From: a bacterium
GTDB taxonomy: Bacteria > BMS3Abin14
Direction of reading: 5' to 3'
Assembly (NCBI GenBank): GCA_022865845.1
Contig: JALHUC010000168.1
Coordinates: forward strand, 1 to 6,587
DNA length: 6,587 nucleotides
Below, piece by piece: positions 1 to 6,038 of this stretch. The notes under the pieces are model-generated. The model ran no database searches. It saw only the letters and a program-made list of their open reading frames with translations, and had not been told where the DNA came from. Within the stretch, counting starts at the first letter, position 1; each line of letters starts with the position of its first letter. Made by a program: the position numbers and the translations under genes.

Positions 1-546
1 CTGTATATGCTGGAGGAGGCCAAGACCGGGGGACCGGCCGAAAGTGACCCTGACCTTGCGGCGGCCATGTTCAGAGAGTCGGTCCGCGTCCTGGGCCCTG
101 CCGGCTACAGGCAGTACGAGATCACCAACTTTGCACGACCAGGGCGAGACAGTCTGCACAACACCGTGTATTGGGAGGATGGGGATTTCATAGGTCTCGG
201 TCCGTCGGCCCACAGTTCCATCACCCTTGACGGTGTCCGGGTCCGTTGGCGAAACCGCCCCGATATCGAGGCCTATCTCAAGGATCCAGCTTCCTGCCAT
301 GAGGAGCTTTCCCGGGAGGGAGGGACCGACAGGGCCAGGGAGGCCCTCATTCTGGGCTTGCGGATGACAAAAGGGGTGAACAGACCCACCTTTGCGCGCA
401 GGTACGGATTCGATCCCATGGAGTTTTTGAAACCGCACCTTGGGGAATTGATGGAGTTGGGGCTGATACGGTTCAGTGCGGATCGAGTGCGGCTTACGAC
501 GAGGGGGTCCTTGTTTTCCAACGAGGTGTTCGTCAGAATTCTCTGA
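1..546 (+). CDS. hemW: HemW heme chaperone (HemN-like radical SAM family), C-terminal part; 5' end outside window
   Basis: The reading frame is open from base 1 to the TGA at 544-546 and gives 181 residues, about half of a usual HemW of 370-400 residues. The radical SAM barrel with its CxxxCxxC cluster would lie upstream of the window. What is visible matches the family's C-terminal half: YEITNFARPG followed by the HN-YW pair, the GLGPSAHS motif (around residues 65-72), an R-x-RN-P-DIEAY stretch, and a C-terminal winged-helix-like HemN_C domain (from about residue 115) ending in LT-RG-LFSNEVFVRIL. HemW proteins are often misannotated as oxygen-independent coproporphyrinogen III oxidase; characterised members bind heme and deliver it to proteins. 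In many bacteria hemW sits directly upstream of hrcA; here two glycan genes intervene. The last 27 codons recur, diverged, at 2881-2961. The family call is confident; HemW rather than HemN is inferred from motifs and gene order. Confidence 0.9.
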   Translation: MYMLEEAKTGGPAESDPDLAAAMFRESVRVLGPAGYRQYEITNFARPGRDSLHNTVYWEDGDFIGLGPSAHSSITLDGVRVRWRNRPDIEAYLKDPASCHEELSREGGTDRAREALILGLRMTKGVNRPTFARRYGFDPMEFLKPHLGELMELGLIRFSADRVRLTTRGSLFSNEVFVRIL

Positions 547-701
547 TCCAGGATCTCGCTTCCAGGGGTTCCGGACTCAGACCAGGATCGAAAAGCAGAG
601 CTTGAATTCGGGAGTATTTCCCAGTTGTATTTTCCAGTTTTACGATGTGGGTTCCTTCTGCTACTATCCGCAGCCAATTGATAACGGATTTATCCTCATA
701 A

Positions 702-714
702 GCATGGACCATGC
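702..714. promoter_or_regulatory. Short perfect dyad upstream of the glycosyltransferase gene
   Basis: GCATGG and CCATGC flank a single central A, giving a perfect 6-1-6 inverted repeat that ends 24 bases before the glycosyltransferase ATG. A one-base loop makes an RNA hairpin unlikely, so a DNA-binding site is the more natural reading. The surrounding gap 547-738 is more AT-rich than the genes. It holds only weak promoter-like hexamers, for example TTCCCA (618-623) and TACGAT (641-646) with a 17-base spacer. No regulator can be named. Confidence 0.2.
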
Positions 715-738
715 GAACCGGAGCCTGTTCATCAAATA

Positions 739-1896
739 ATGAAGAATACCAAACCACTTATCACTTTTACCGCGCCTGCTCTCGGGGGCGGTATAGGCCG
801 CACCATCGTCAACCTTGCCAACGCTTTTGTCGACCTGGATTATCCGGTTAACCTGCTTCTGGACGAGCCGCAGCATCTGTACGAAGGATCTCTTAGGGCC
901 GGCATTGAAACCCACCATCTTGAGACGTCCAATGTCATAGGCGGAGTCCTTTTTTTCGGCAATTACATCAGACGCCAAAGACCCTCGGTTCTCCTTACAC
1001 CCGTCGTCAGGCACACAATGCTGGCAGTACGAACAAAGTATCTTCTGAGGGCACAATTCAAGATCTTTCCCTTGATCCACAACACCTACAGCCGTTCTTT
1101 CTGGAATCTGGCCCCAGGGAAAAAAGATCGTTGCATCAGGAAAATACGGAAATATTACTCTCAATGTGACGGGATCATCGCCGTATCCAGGGGTGTCGCT
1201 GATGATCTGTGCACCTTGACGGGGTTCTCGGAAGACCGGGTGAAAACTCTTTATAATGCGGTGGTCACCGAAGAACTGGGAAATTCGGCCCTTGACCAGG
1301 TAGACCACCCCTGGTTTACTCCTGGTCAGCCACCCGTGATCATCAGTGTCGGCCGGCTACACTTTCAGAAGAACTATCCCCTTCTCATTGAATCTTTCGA
1401 ACTGGTTCGACGACACATGCGCTGCCGTCTCATGATCGTCGGTGATGGGGATGAAAGGGAAGACCTTGAGGCCCGAGCCCGTTCATCGGTATATTCTGAT
1501 GATATTCATTTGACCGGCCACCAGAACAACCCCTTTGCCCTTGTCAAGCGCTCTTCCGTATTCGTTCTCTCATCACTCTACGAGGGACTCCCTACGGTGC
1601 TCATCGAAGCCCTGGCGGTAGGGACCCCTGTCGTCTCCACTGATTGCATGAGCGGTCCGGCGGAGATTCTGGATCATGGTCGTTACGGACCCATCGTTCC
1701 CATGGGCGATCCGGAGGCTCTGAGCCGCGCGATAATGGAAGTGCTGCGTAACCCGCTTCCCTCAGAGACCCTGATAAAAGCCTCTGAGAGGTATCGGGAC
1801 CGAAACGTGGCTGTTTCTTACCTGAGGGCCTTCGGGATGATCGGAGGCGGTGAGGGTCTTCAGAGAAGTTCCCCATCGTTGTCAGGTGATGAGTAA
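739..1896 (+). CDS. GT4-family glycosyltransferase (GT-B fold)
   Basis: This gene encodes 385 residues, a normal length for family GT4, whose members transfer a sugar from a nucleotide-sugar donor to a glycan or lipid acceptor at the inner face of the cytoplasmic membrane. The N-terminal Rossmann half carries a glycine-rich loop (LGGGIGRT, residues 15-22) and an IIAVSRGVADDL segment before the hinge. The C-terminal donor-binding half has SVGRLHFQKNYPLLI (VGRL at 204-207, Lys211), a LMIVGDGDEREDLE strand-loop, and the EX7E signature (Glu282 to Glu290) within SSLYEGLPTVLIEALAVGTPVVSTD. ATG 739 is the only plausible start: an in-frame stop lies at 682-684, with no ATG, GTG or TTG in between. The ribosome site is weak (GGAG at 720-723, 15 bases away). 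Its stop codon lies just before or inside the start of the next gene, so the two are translated together. The acceptor and donor sugar cannot be told from sequence. Confidence 0.9.
   Translation: MKNTKPLITFTAPALGGGIGRTIVNLANAFVDLDYPVNLLLDEPQHLYEGSLRAGIETHHLETSNVIGGVLFFGNYIRRQRPSVLLTPVVRHTMLAVRTKYLLRAQFKIFPLIHNTYSRSFWNLAPGKKDRCIRKIRKYYSQCDGIIAVSRGVADDLCTLTGFSEDRVKTLYNAVVTEELGNSALDQVDHPWFTPGQPPVIISVGRLHFQKNYPLLIESFELVRRHMRCRLMIVGDGDEREDLEARARSSVYSDDIHLTGHQNNPFALVKRSSVFVLSSLYEGLPTVLIEALAVGTPVVSTDCMSGPAEILDHGRYGPIVPMGDPEALSRAIMEVLRNPLPSETLIKASERYRDRNVAVSYLRAFGMIGGGEGLQRSSPSLSGDE
1884..1889 (+). promoter_or_regulatory. Ribosome binding site of the pyruvyl transferase-family gene
   Basis: AGGTGA lies 8 bases before the ATG at 1898 and directly abuts the alternative ATG at 1889. 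The spacing therefore favours 1898 as the start. The site is inside the 3' end of the glycosyltransferase gene, as expected for coupled translation. Confidence 0.5.
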
Positions 1897-1897
1897 A

Positions 1898-2884
1898 ATG
1901 GCGGATCCAGTGAAAAAGCGGGCGCTCCTCATGGGGTTTTTCTCTACGGTCGGTGATGTGGACTGTCTTCAGTTTGTTGGTCGAAGTCTCGATCACCTCT
2001 CAATACCTTTTGATGTTGCCCCCTACTCCCAATCTGTCCGAAGGGAGATCCCGGGGGCTGTTGATCCGCGGAAGACGGATGCCGGCATATACAGTCACCT
2101 GATCATCGTCTGCGGTCCCTGCTGGAAGGAATTTTTCAGGCGTCAGAAAGTGGACCTGGACCGGTTCAGAAATTGTCTGAAGATCGGCGTCAACCTGACC
2201 ATGATAGATCCGGTCGAAGTGTGGAACCCATTCCACATTCTCATTGAAAGAGATTCGGATAGAGCTGCCAGACCTGACCTGTCGTTTCTGGAGCCTGCCA
2301 GAGAGGTTCCGTTCGTGGGCCGCTGCCTTGCTCCCGGTCAGCAAGAATATCGTGAGCGTCAGCGCCACGATCTGGCCAATCGAGCCATCAACGACCTCAT
2401 CGCCAGGAAAGGGCTTGCCGTTGTCGACATCGACACGCGGTGGCCTTTTTCCAGCAACCGCCATGGTTTGAAGGATGCGAACCAGGTTTTCACGGTTATC
2501 AAACGCACCGATGTTCTTCTGACGACCCGACTTCACGGTCTTGTCTACGCCCTCAAAGCGGGCATACCGGTCATAGCTGTGGATGCCGTTTCCGGTGGAG
2601 ACAAGGTGACTGCCCAGGCCCGGACCCTGGGGTGGCCGATGGTCGTTTCGGCTGAAATGGCCACTTTCGAGTGGATGGACCAGGCCTTTGAATGGTGCCT
2701 GTCTCCAGAGGCGAAAAGGGCTGTGGAAACCTGTCGGCAGCATATCCTGCCGGCTCTGCGCGACACCGAAGAGGAACTGATCGCGGCGTTGTCAACACAA
2801 GCCCCTCTTCAGGAACCAGCCACTCAGTTGAAAAGGCCGCGATTCCACAGGTGGCTTCAGCGCAGGAAACCGACCCTGTTCTGA
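1898..2884 (+). CDS. Polysaccharide pyruvyl transferase-family protein
   Basis: The protein has 328 residues. The family signature is in the C-terminal half: TTRLHGLVYALKAGIPVIAVD (Arg211, His213) followed by SGGDKVTAQARTLGWP (Lys236), the R-x-H...GIP...K pattern of the pyruvyl transferase domain (PF04230). These enzymes typically add a ketal pyruvate from phosphoenolpyruvate to a sugar of an exopolysaccharide or cell-wall polymer, giving it negative charge. Some relatives have other roles, so the reaction here is inferred. The N-terminus has MGFFSTVGDVDCL, matching the usual glycine-Asp loop of the fold. The start at 1898 was chosen for its well-spaced AGGTGA; ATG 1889, overlapping the preceding stop (ATGAGTAA), would add three residues. 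An ATG at 1850 is too deep inside the upstream gene. The stop codon (2882-2884) falls within the first bases of the hemW remnant, so the basic C-terminal tail may have been shaped by that junction. No membrane segment is seen. Confidence 0.8.
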   Translation: MADPVKKRALLMGFFSTVGDVDCLQFVGRSLDHLSIPFDVAPYSQSVRREIPGAVDPRKTDAGIYSHLIIVCGPCWKEFFRRQKVDLDRFRNCLKIGVNLTMIDPVEVWNPFHILIERDSDRAARPDLSFLEPAREVPFVGRCLAPGQQEYRERQRHDLANRAINDLIARKGLAVVDIDTRWPFSSNRHGLKDANQVFTVIKRTDVLLTTRLHGLVYALKAGIPVIAVDAVSGGDKVTAQARTLGWPMVVSAEMATFEWMDQAFEWCLSPEAKRAVETCRQHILPALRDTEEELIAALSTQAPLQEPATQLKRPRFHRWLQRRKPTLF

Positions 2885-2973
2885 TACATTTAAGTGCGAG
2901 TCATGTGAGGTTGACAGTGAGGGGAATGCTGCTCTCTAACGAAGTTTTCGTCCGGATGCTGGGCGATGGATAG
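2881..2973 (+). pseudogene. hemW: Orphan 3' end of a second hemW copy
   Basis: In one frame this stretch reads LIHLSASHVRLTVRG, then MLLSNEVFVRMLGDG and a stop at 2971-2973. Counted by hand, 19 of the first 27 residues match the end of the hemW at the left of the window, and 53 of 81 bases match. Ten of the 19 conserved residues use different codons, so the two copies diverged while both were selected as protein. Similarity starts at CTGATAC (2881-2887 here, 463-469 in the upstream gene) and is not visible before it. There is no start codon with a ribosome site, and the rest of hemW is absent, so this is a remnant. The final GDG has no counterpart in the upstream copy. It sits immediately before the hrcA leader, where an intact hemW would be expected to end. 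Confidence 0.85.
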
Positions 2974-2978
2974 CTCGT

Positions 2979-2999
2979 AGAACGCAGAACACAGAACGC
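2979..2999. repeat. Heptanucleotide tandem repeat, unit AGAACGC, 3 copies
   Basis: Units are AGAACGC (2979-2985), AGAACAC (2986-2992) and AGAACGC (2993-2999), one mismatch in 21 bases. The array starts six bases after the stop of the hemW remnant. It is not coding. Confidence 0.85.
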
Positions 3000-3030
3000 A
3001 GGAGAAGATCAAAAGCAATTTTACGCTTTC

Positions 3031-3060
3031 CTTTGGACTTTGGGCTTTGGACTTTGGACT
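3031..3060. repeat. Heptanucleotide tandem repeat, unit CTTTGGA, 4 copies plus 2 bases
   Basis: Units start at 3031, 3038, 3045 and 3052. All read CTTTGGA except the second, which ends in G; a partial CT follows at 3059-3060. The array directly abuts the 16-bp palindrome that begins at 3060. It shares its 7-base period, but not its sequence, with the array at 2979-2999. Confidence 0.9.
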
Positions 3061-3075
3061 CGAAAGCGCTTTCGA
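3060..3075. promoter_or_regulatory. Perfect 16-bp palindrome, possible operator
   Basis: TCGAAAGCGCTTTCGA is identical to its reverse complement. It has a central CG step flanked by AAAG/CTTT-like arms, which resembles operators of LacI-family regulators. It lies 9 bases upstream of the best -35 candidate for hrcA, so a regulator bound here could act on that promoter. It could instead be a by-product of the neighbouring repeats, since CTTT recurs in them. It does not resemble CIRCE. Confidence 0.35.
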
Positions 3076-3083
3076 TTAGGTAC

Positions 3084-3112
3084 TTGCCCAATGGCGCTTT
3101 GCTGGTTATGTT
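3084..3112 (+). promoter_or_regulatory. Candidate sigma70-type promoter for hrcA-grpE-dnaJ
   Basis: TTGCCC (3084-3089) and TATGTT (3107-3112) are separated by 17 bases. Each hexamer matches its consensus at 4 of 6 positions. Transcription would start about 65 bases before the hrcA start codon. A second -10-like TATGAT (3152-3157) has no fitting -35. I saw no heat-shock sigma32-type promoter (CTTGAAA with CCCCAT) here. Confidence 0.35.
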
Positions 3113-3149
3113 ACAACCCATCATCGGCCCGGCGTCTTCGAGGGGTTGT
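3113..3149. promoter_or_regulatory. Inverted repeat ACAACCC-N23-GGGTTGT in the hrcA leader
   Basis: The two perfect 7-base arms (3113-3119 and 3143-3149) begin right after the candidate -10 box. HrcA usually represses through CIRCE, with 9-base arms TTAGCACTC and GAGTGCTAA and a 9-base spacer; no CIRCE is present. This repeat could be an alternative operator or form a 5'-UTR stem, but the 23-base spacing is long and chance cannot be excluded. Confidence 0.3.
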
Positions 3150-3173
3150 TGTATGATTTCGTTCCTACGTAAC

Positions 3174-3178
3174 GGGAG
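3174..3178 (+). promoter_or_regulatory. Ribosome binding site deciding the hrcA TTG start
   Basis: GGGAG is followed by a 6-base spacer and TTG at 3185. No ATG stands at the expected N-terminus of the protein, so this site supports the non-ATG start. Confidence 0.65.
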
Positions 3179-3184
3179 AAAAGG

Positions 3185-4252
3185 TTGAGCCAAGCCCTTT
3201 GGTCAGAGCGCCATCATGAGATACTCATGGCACTTATCCGGTTCCATATTGGAACAGCGGAACCGGTGGGCTCCAAGACCCTCGTGGAGCGGTGCCGGCT
3301 TAACGTCAGTCCGGCCACCGTGAGGAGCGTTCTGGCTGAGCTCGAGGGCGAGGGGTACCTGAGCCAGCCTTATACTTCAGCCGGCAGGGTCCCAACCGAA
3401 AAAGCCTACCGCTACTATGTGGACAACCTGCTGGGGCAACGGTTCTCAGATAACCGGGTCCATGCCAAACATATCCAGCTGGCACTTCGGGAGTTTTCCG
3501 GTGGAGTGGAGGATCTCCTCAAGTGGACCTCCAGGGTCCTTTCGGACATGTCCCGTTATGCCGGAATCGTTATTCCTCCGAAACGTTTAGGTAGCCTCTT
3601 CAAAAAGGTTACCTTCGTACGCATCAGCAGAGAGAGGGTGCTCACAGTCCTGGTCTCCGTATCGGGTGTGACTCGCAACAAGCTGGTCCATACCGGGGAA
3701 GATCTCTCACAGGAAGTGTTAGACAGAATGTCCAGCTACCTGAACCAGCGCTATTCCGGTTTGAGCCTGGACGAAATGAGAGGGAGGGTGGAAAAAGACC
3801 TTGAGCAGGACCTTGAGAGTTTCGACCTGTGGATGAAGTCTGCTCTGCACCTTGGAAAACGCATGTTCGACGGTCCGGACAGTGATGAGGTCTACCTTGA
3901 AGGAGGTTCCCGCTTCCTGGATATGCCGGAGTTCATGGCTGACATGGAAGGAATGAGGGGGATCTTCCGCCTGTTCGAGGAAAAGAGGGGGCTGGTGGCC
4001 CTTCTCGACCAGACTATCAAGGCCAAGGACATGATGGTCTTTATTGGGTCTGAAAGCGGAATATCAGAAATGAAAGGGATAAGCCTGGTGGTCTCGACAT
4101 ACGGCCGCGAAACGGGCCCCTTGGGAGCTGTGGGTGTTATGGGTCCTTCAAGGATGGATTATAACCAGGTTATCCCCCTGGTCAGATCGGCAGCGGAGGC
4201 TGTGAGCGAAAACTTTACCAACACTGATAACCCCCAGGAGGGAAATATTTGA
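3185..4252 (+). CDS. hrcA: Heat-inducible transcription repressor HrcA
   Basis: HrcA is a cytoplasmic dimeric repressor of chaperone genes; in studied bacteria it needs GroEL to stay active and binds CIRCE operators. The protein has 355 residues, close to the usual 340-350. The N-terminal winged helix carries PVGSKTL (27-33), SPATVR (42-47) and the wing TSAGRVPT (64-71) followed by KAYRYYVD. The C-terminal part ends with the family's GPSRMDY motif (320-326) and a VRSAAEAVSENF helix. The usual His before TSAGRVPT is Tyr here, probably a harmless variant. The start is TTG with a well-spaced GGGAG. It is the first gene of the unit, and its TGA overlaps the grpE start codon (TTGA). With no CIRCE in the window, self-repression of this operon is not evident; HrcA may act elsewhere, such as at groESL. 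Confidence 0.96.
   Translation: MSQALWSERHHEILMALIRFHIGTAEPVGSKTLVERCRLNVSPATVRSVLAELEGEGYLSQPYTSAGRVPTEKAYRYYVDNLLGQRFSDNRVHAKHIQLALREFSGGVEDLLKWTSRVLSDMSRYAGIVIPPKRLGSLFKKVTFVRISRERVLTVLVSVSGVTRNKLVHTGEDLSQEVLDRMSSYLNQRYSGLSLDEMRGRVEKDLEQDLESFDLWMKSALHLGKRMFDGPDSDEVYLEGGSRFLDMPEFMADMEGMRGIFRLFEEKRGLVALLDQTIKAKDMMVFIGSESGISEMKGISLVVSTYGRETGPLGAVGVMGPSRMDYNQVIPLVRSAAEAVSENFTNTDNPQEGNI
4236..4242 (+). promoter_or_regulatory. Strong ribosome binding site of grpE
   Basis: AGGAGGG lies inside the end of hrcA, 6 bases before the TTG at 4249. It is the best Shine-Dalgarno match in the window and fixes the unusual start codon. Confidence 0.75.
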
Positions 4253-4863
4253 ACCGTTCAGGCAGAAAAGATAAAGGCAACGGCAACGGGATCAATATTC
4301 CGGTGACCGATATTGAAGAAACGACAGTCGAAACTACCGAAGACGAGCCTGTTGAGACGGAACCTGTGACTATTTCCAGGGAGGAATACGAAGCTCTCAC
4401 AGCCCGGGCTGCCCATTCCAGGGAACAGTACCTCCTGGCTGTGGCCGATTTCGAGAACTTCCGCAAACGTGCGGAAAAGGAGAAAACGGATATCGTCTGT
4501 TTTGCCAACGAAAACCTCATCTACAAGCTTCTGCCTGTCCTGGATAACCTCCAGAGAGCCCTTTCCATAGAACTGGATCAGGCCGGGATCGACAGTGTCC
4601 TGGAAGGTGTGCGTATGGTTAGCGATCAGCTCTATTCCGTTCTGGGTGCCTGCGGACTTGAGCCGGTGGATGCTGTTGGTGGTCTATTCGACCCTCAGTA
4701 TCATGAAGCTGTGGGGGTCCTGCCCTCACTGGAGCACGATGAGGGCACCGTTATTTCGGAGCTTCAAAAAGGATACAGCCTGAAAGGAAAGATCCTGAGG
4801 CCTTCCATGGTTCATGTGGCTGGCCCACCATCCGGGGACAAAGACAACGAGGGAGACAACTGA
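4249..4863 (+). CDS. grpE: GrpE, nucleotide exchange factor of DnaK
   Basis: GrpE is a cytoplasmic dimer that makes DnaK release ADP and so resets the Hsp70 cycle. The protein has 204 residues, a typical length. The first 45 residues are polar and acidic (rich in Glu and Thr), as is usual for the disordered head. A long helix follows (about 45-85) with ADFENFRKR (66-74), then LLPVLDNLQRAL (94-105) and the beta domain with LFDPQYHEAV (146-155) and QKGYSLKGKILRPSMVHV (173-190). The start is TTG, preceded by a strong Shine-Dalgarno site and overlapping the hrcA stop by four bases, so translation is coupled. dnaJ begins four bases after its stop. In many bacteria dnaK lies between grpE and dnaJ; here it does not. 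Confidence 0.96.
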   Translation: MNRSGRKDKGNGNGINIPVTDIEETTVETTEDEPVETEPVTISREEYEALTARAAHSREQYLLAVADFENFRKRAEKEKTDIVCFANENLIYKLLPVLDNLQRALSIELDQAGIDSVLEGVRMVSDQLYSVLGACGLEPVDAVGGLFDPQYHEAVGVLPSLEHDEGTVISELQKGYSLKGKILRPSMVHVAGPPSGDKDNEGDN

Positions 4864-4867
4864 TCAG

Positions 4868-5986
4868 ATGGCAGCCCATATAGACTACTACGAGATCCTG
4901 GAGGTCGGGCGTGATTCCGGCCCTGAAGAGCTAAAAAAGGCCTATCGGAAATTGGCCATCCAGTACCACCCGGACCGAAACCCGGACAACAAGGAGGCCG
5001 AGGAAAAGTTCAAGGAGCTGAGCGAAGCCTATTCCATCCTCTCCGACCAGGAAAAAAGGAGTCGGTATGATCAGTTCGGTCACGCCGGAGTGTCCGGTAA
5101 CGGAGGGTTCCCAGGGGGCTTTGATTTTTCCGGTTCATTTTCAGATGTTTTTTCGGACATATTCCAGGATTTCTTCGGAGGCGGCCGACAAGCAAATCAG
5201 CAGAAGGGGTACAGGGGGGACGATCTCCGTTACCGCATGGCAGTTACCTTTGAGGAAGCAGTTTTCGGAGCCAAGAAAGAGATCATCTATCCGAGGCTCA
5301 CCGAGTGTGAAAAGTGTCTCGGTGACGGTGTCGAGCCGGGGCACAGCCCAGTGGTTTGCACCGTATGTGACGGAAAAGGCGAGGTCCGGTACCAGCAGGC
5401 CTTCTTTACCATGTCCCGGACCTGCCCCGGTTGCGGCGGGAGGGGCAGGATTGTTGAACACCCATGTACCAAATGTAAGGGTGAAGGCAGGGAAAAAAAG
5501 CAGTGTAACCTTACTGTGCGCATCCCGCCGGGTGTGGATGAGGGCAACCGTCTCAGGATCAGAGGTGAAGGAGACGGCGGCCTGTCTGGTGGTGGATCGG
5601 GAGATTTGTTTGTACAGATCGAGGTGCAGGAGCACCCATTTTTCCACAGGGAGAATGAAGATATCATCTGCGAGGTGCCCATCAGGATGGAGGTGGCTGC
5701 CGTTGGAGGCGCGGTTGAAATACCCACTCTCGAAGGCCCTACGGAACTTAAGATCCCTGCCGGCACCCAGCCTGGGCAAGTGTTTAGCCTGAGAGGCAAG
5801 GGAGTTCCCAGGCTCCAGGGGTCGGGGAGGGGCGATCAGTACGTTCGTATTAACGTTGAGGTCCCATCCAAAATAACAAAAAAACAGAAGCAGCTTCTTG
5901 AAGAGTTCACATCCGAATCCAAATCTTCCGCATACAAGGCTGTCTCCAAGTTCTCTAAGAAATTCTTGAAGTACTGGGAGGAATAG
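4868..5986 (+). CDS. dnaJ: DnaJ (type I Hsp40 co-chaperone)
   Basis: DnaJ binds unfolded proteins, passes them to DnaK and stimulates DnaK's ATPase. The protein has 372 residues with the full type I layout. A J domain occupies about 6-70, with HPD at 34-36 and KKAYRKLAIQYHPDRN around it. A Gly/Phe-rich linker follows (about 73-110, with a repeated SDVFSDIFQDFFGGG pattern). The zinc region at 147-207 has four CxxCxGxG repeats: CEKCLGDG, CTVCDGKG, CPGCGGRG and CTKCKGEG. C-terminal substrate-binding domains include GDLFVQIEVQEHPFF and RGKGVPRLQGSGRGDQYV. All key residues are intact. ATG 4868 gives the standard short N-terminus before DYYEIL; the Shine-Dalgarno GAGGGAG (4849-4855) is 12 bases away, rather far. 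An ATG at 4814 is in frame but lies inside grpE. No clear terminator hairpin with a T-run follows; repeats begin three bases after the stop. Confidence 0.97.
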   Translation: MAAHIDYYEILEVGRDSGPEELKKAYRKLAIQYHPDRNPDNKEAEEKFKELSEAYSILSDQEKRSRYDQFGHAGVSGNGGFPGGFDFSGSFSDVFSDIFQDFFGGGRQANQQKGYRGDDLRYRMAVTFEEAVFGAKKEIIYPRLTECEKCLGDGVEPGHSPVVCTVCDGKGEVRYQQAFFTMSRTCPGCGGRGRIVEHPCTKCKGEGREKKQCNLTVRIPPGVDEGNRLRIRGEGDGGLSGGGSGDLFVQIEVQEHPFFHRENEDIICEVPIRMEVAAVGGAVEIPTLEGPTELKIPAGTQPGQVFSLRGKGVPRLQGSGRGDQYVRINVEVPSKITKKQKQLLEEFTSESKSSAYKAVSKFSKKFLKYWEE

Positions 5987-5988
5987 TT

Positions 5989-6037
5989 CGGTAATCGGTA
6001 AACGGTGATCGGCAAGAAATTTCAAATTTCAAAAAGA
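5989..6037. repeat. Composite heptad array: CGGTAAT-type x4 then AAATTTC-type x2-3, in one register
   Basis: CGGTAAT (5989), CGGTAAA (5996), CGGTGAT (6003) and CGGCAAG (6010) are followed without a break by AAATTTC (6017), AAATTTC (6024) and a looser AAAAAGA (6031). Two unrelated units thus share the same 7-base phase for 49 bases, starting three bases after the dnaJ stop. Confidence 0.8.
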
Positions 6038-6038
6038 C

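Noticed and set aside
545..555. GATCC-A-GGATC dyad at the hemW stop as terminator or attachment site
   Set aside because: Only five-base arms with a one-base centre and no T-run; no matching copy is seen at the remnant end (2961-2973), so it does not mark an attachment site.
664..1308. Minus-strand open frame of 214 codons opposite the glycosyltransferase
   Set aside because: Antisense to conserved GT4 sequence, no domain or ribosome site recognised.
1850..1897. Earlier start at ATG 1850 for the pyruvyl transferase gene
   Set aside because: It would overlap the upstream gene by 47 bases with no suitable ribosome site; 1898 (or 1889) has AGGTGA nearby and begins near the conserved fold.
2000..2743. 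Minus-strand open frame of 247 codons opposite the pyruvyl transferase gene
   Set aside because: No family features; the + strand frame carries the clear pyruvyl transferase signature.
2692..2973. 93-codon + frame ending in the hemW-like tail as a real small gene
   Set aside because: Its first two thirds are an out-of-frame reading of the pyruvyl transferase gene; only the part from 2881 has meaning, as a hemW remnant.
3152..3157. TATGAT as the main -10 box for hrcA
   Set aside because: No -35-like hexamer at 16-18 bases upstream and no extended TGn motif; the TTGCCC/TATGTT pair fits better.
4814..4867. Earlier in-frame ATG for dnaJ at 4814
   Set aside because: It lies inside grpE and adds 18 residues not typical of DnaJ, which begins just before DYYEIL.
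5141..6025. Long minus-strand open frame opposite dnaJ (294 codons)
   Set aside because: It lies almost wholly antisense to a well-conserved dnaJ, shows no recognisable domain, and is a codon-bias shadow.
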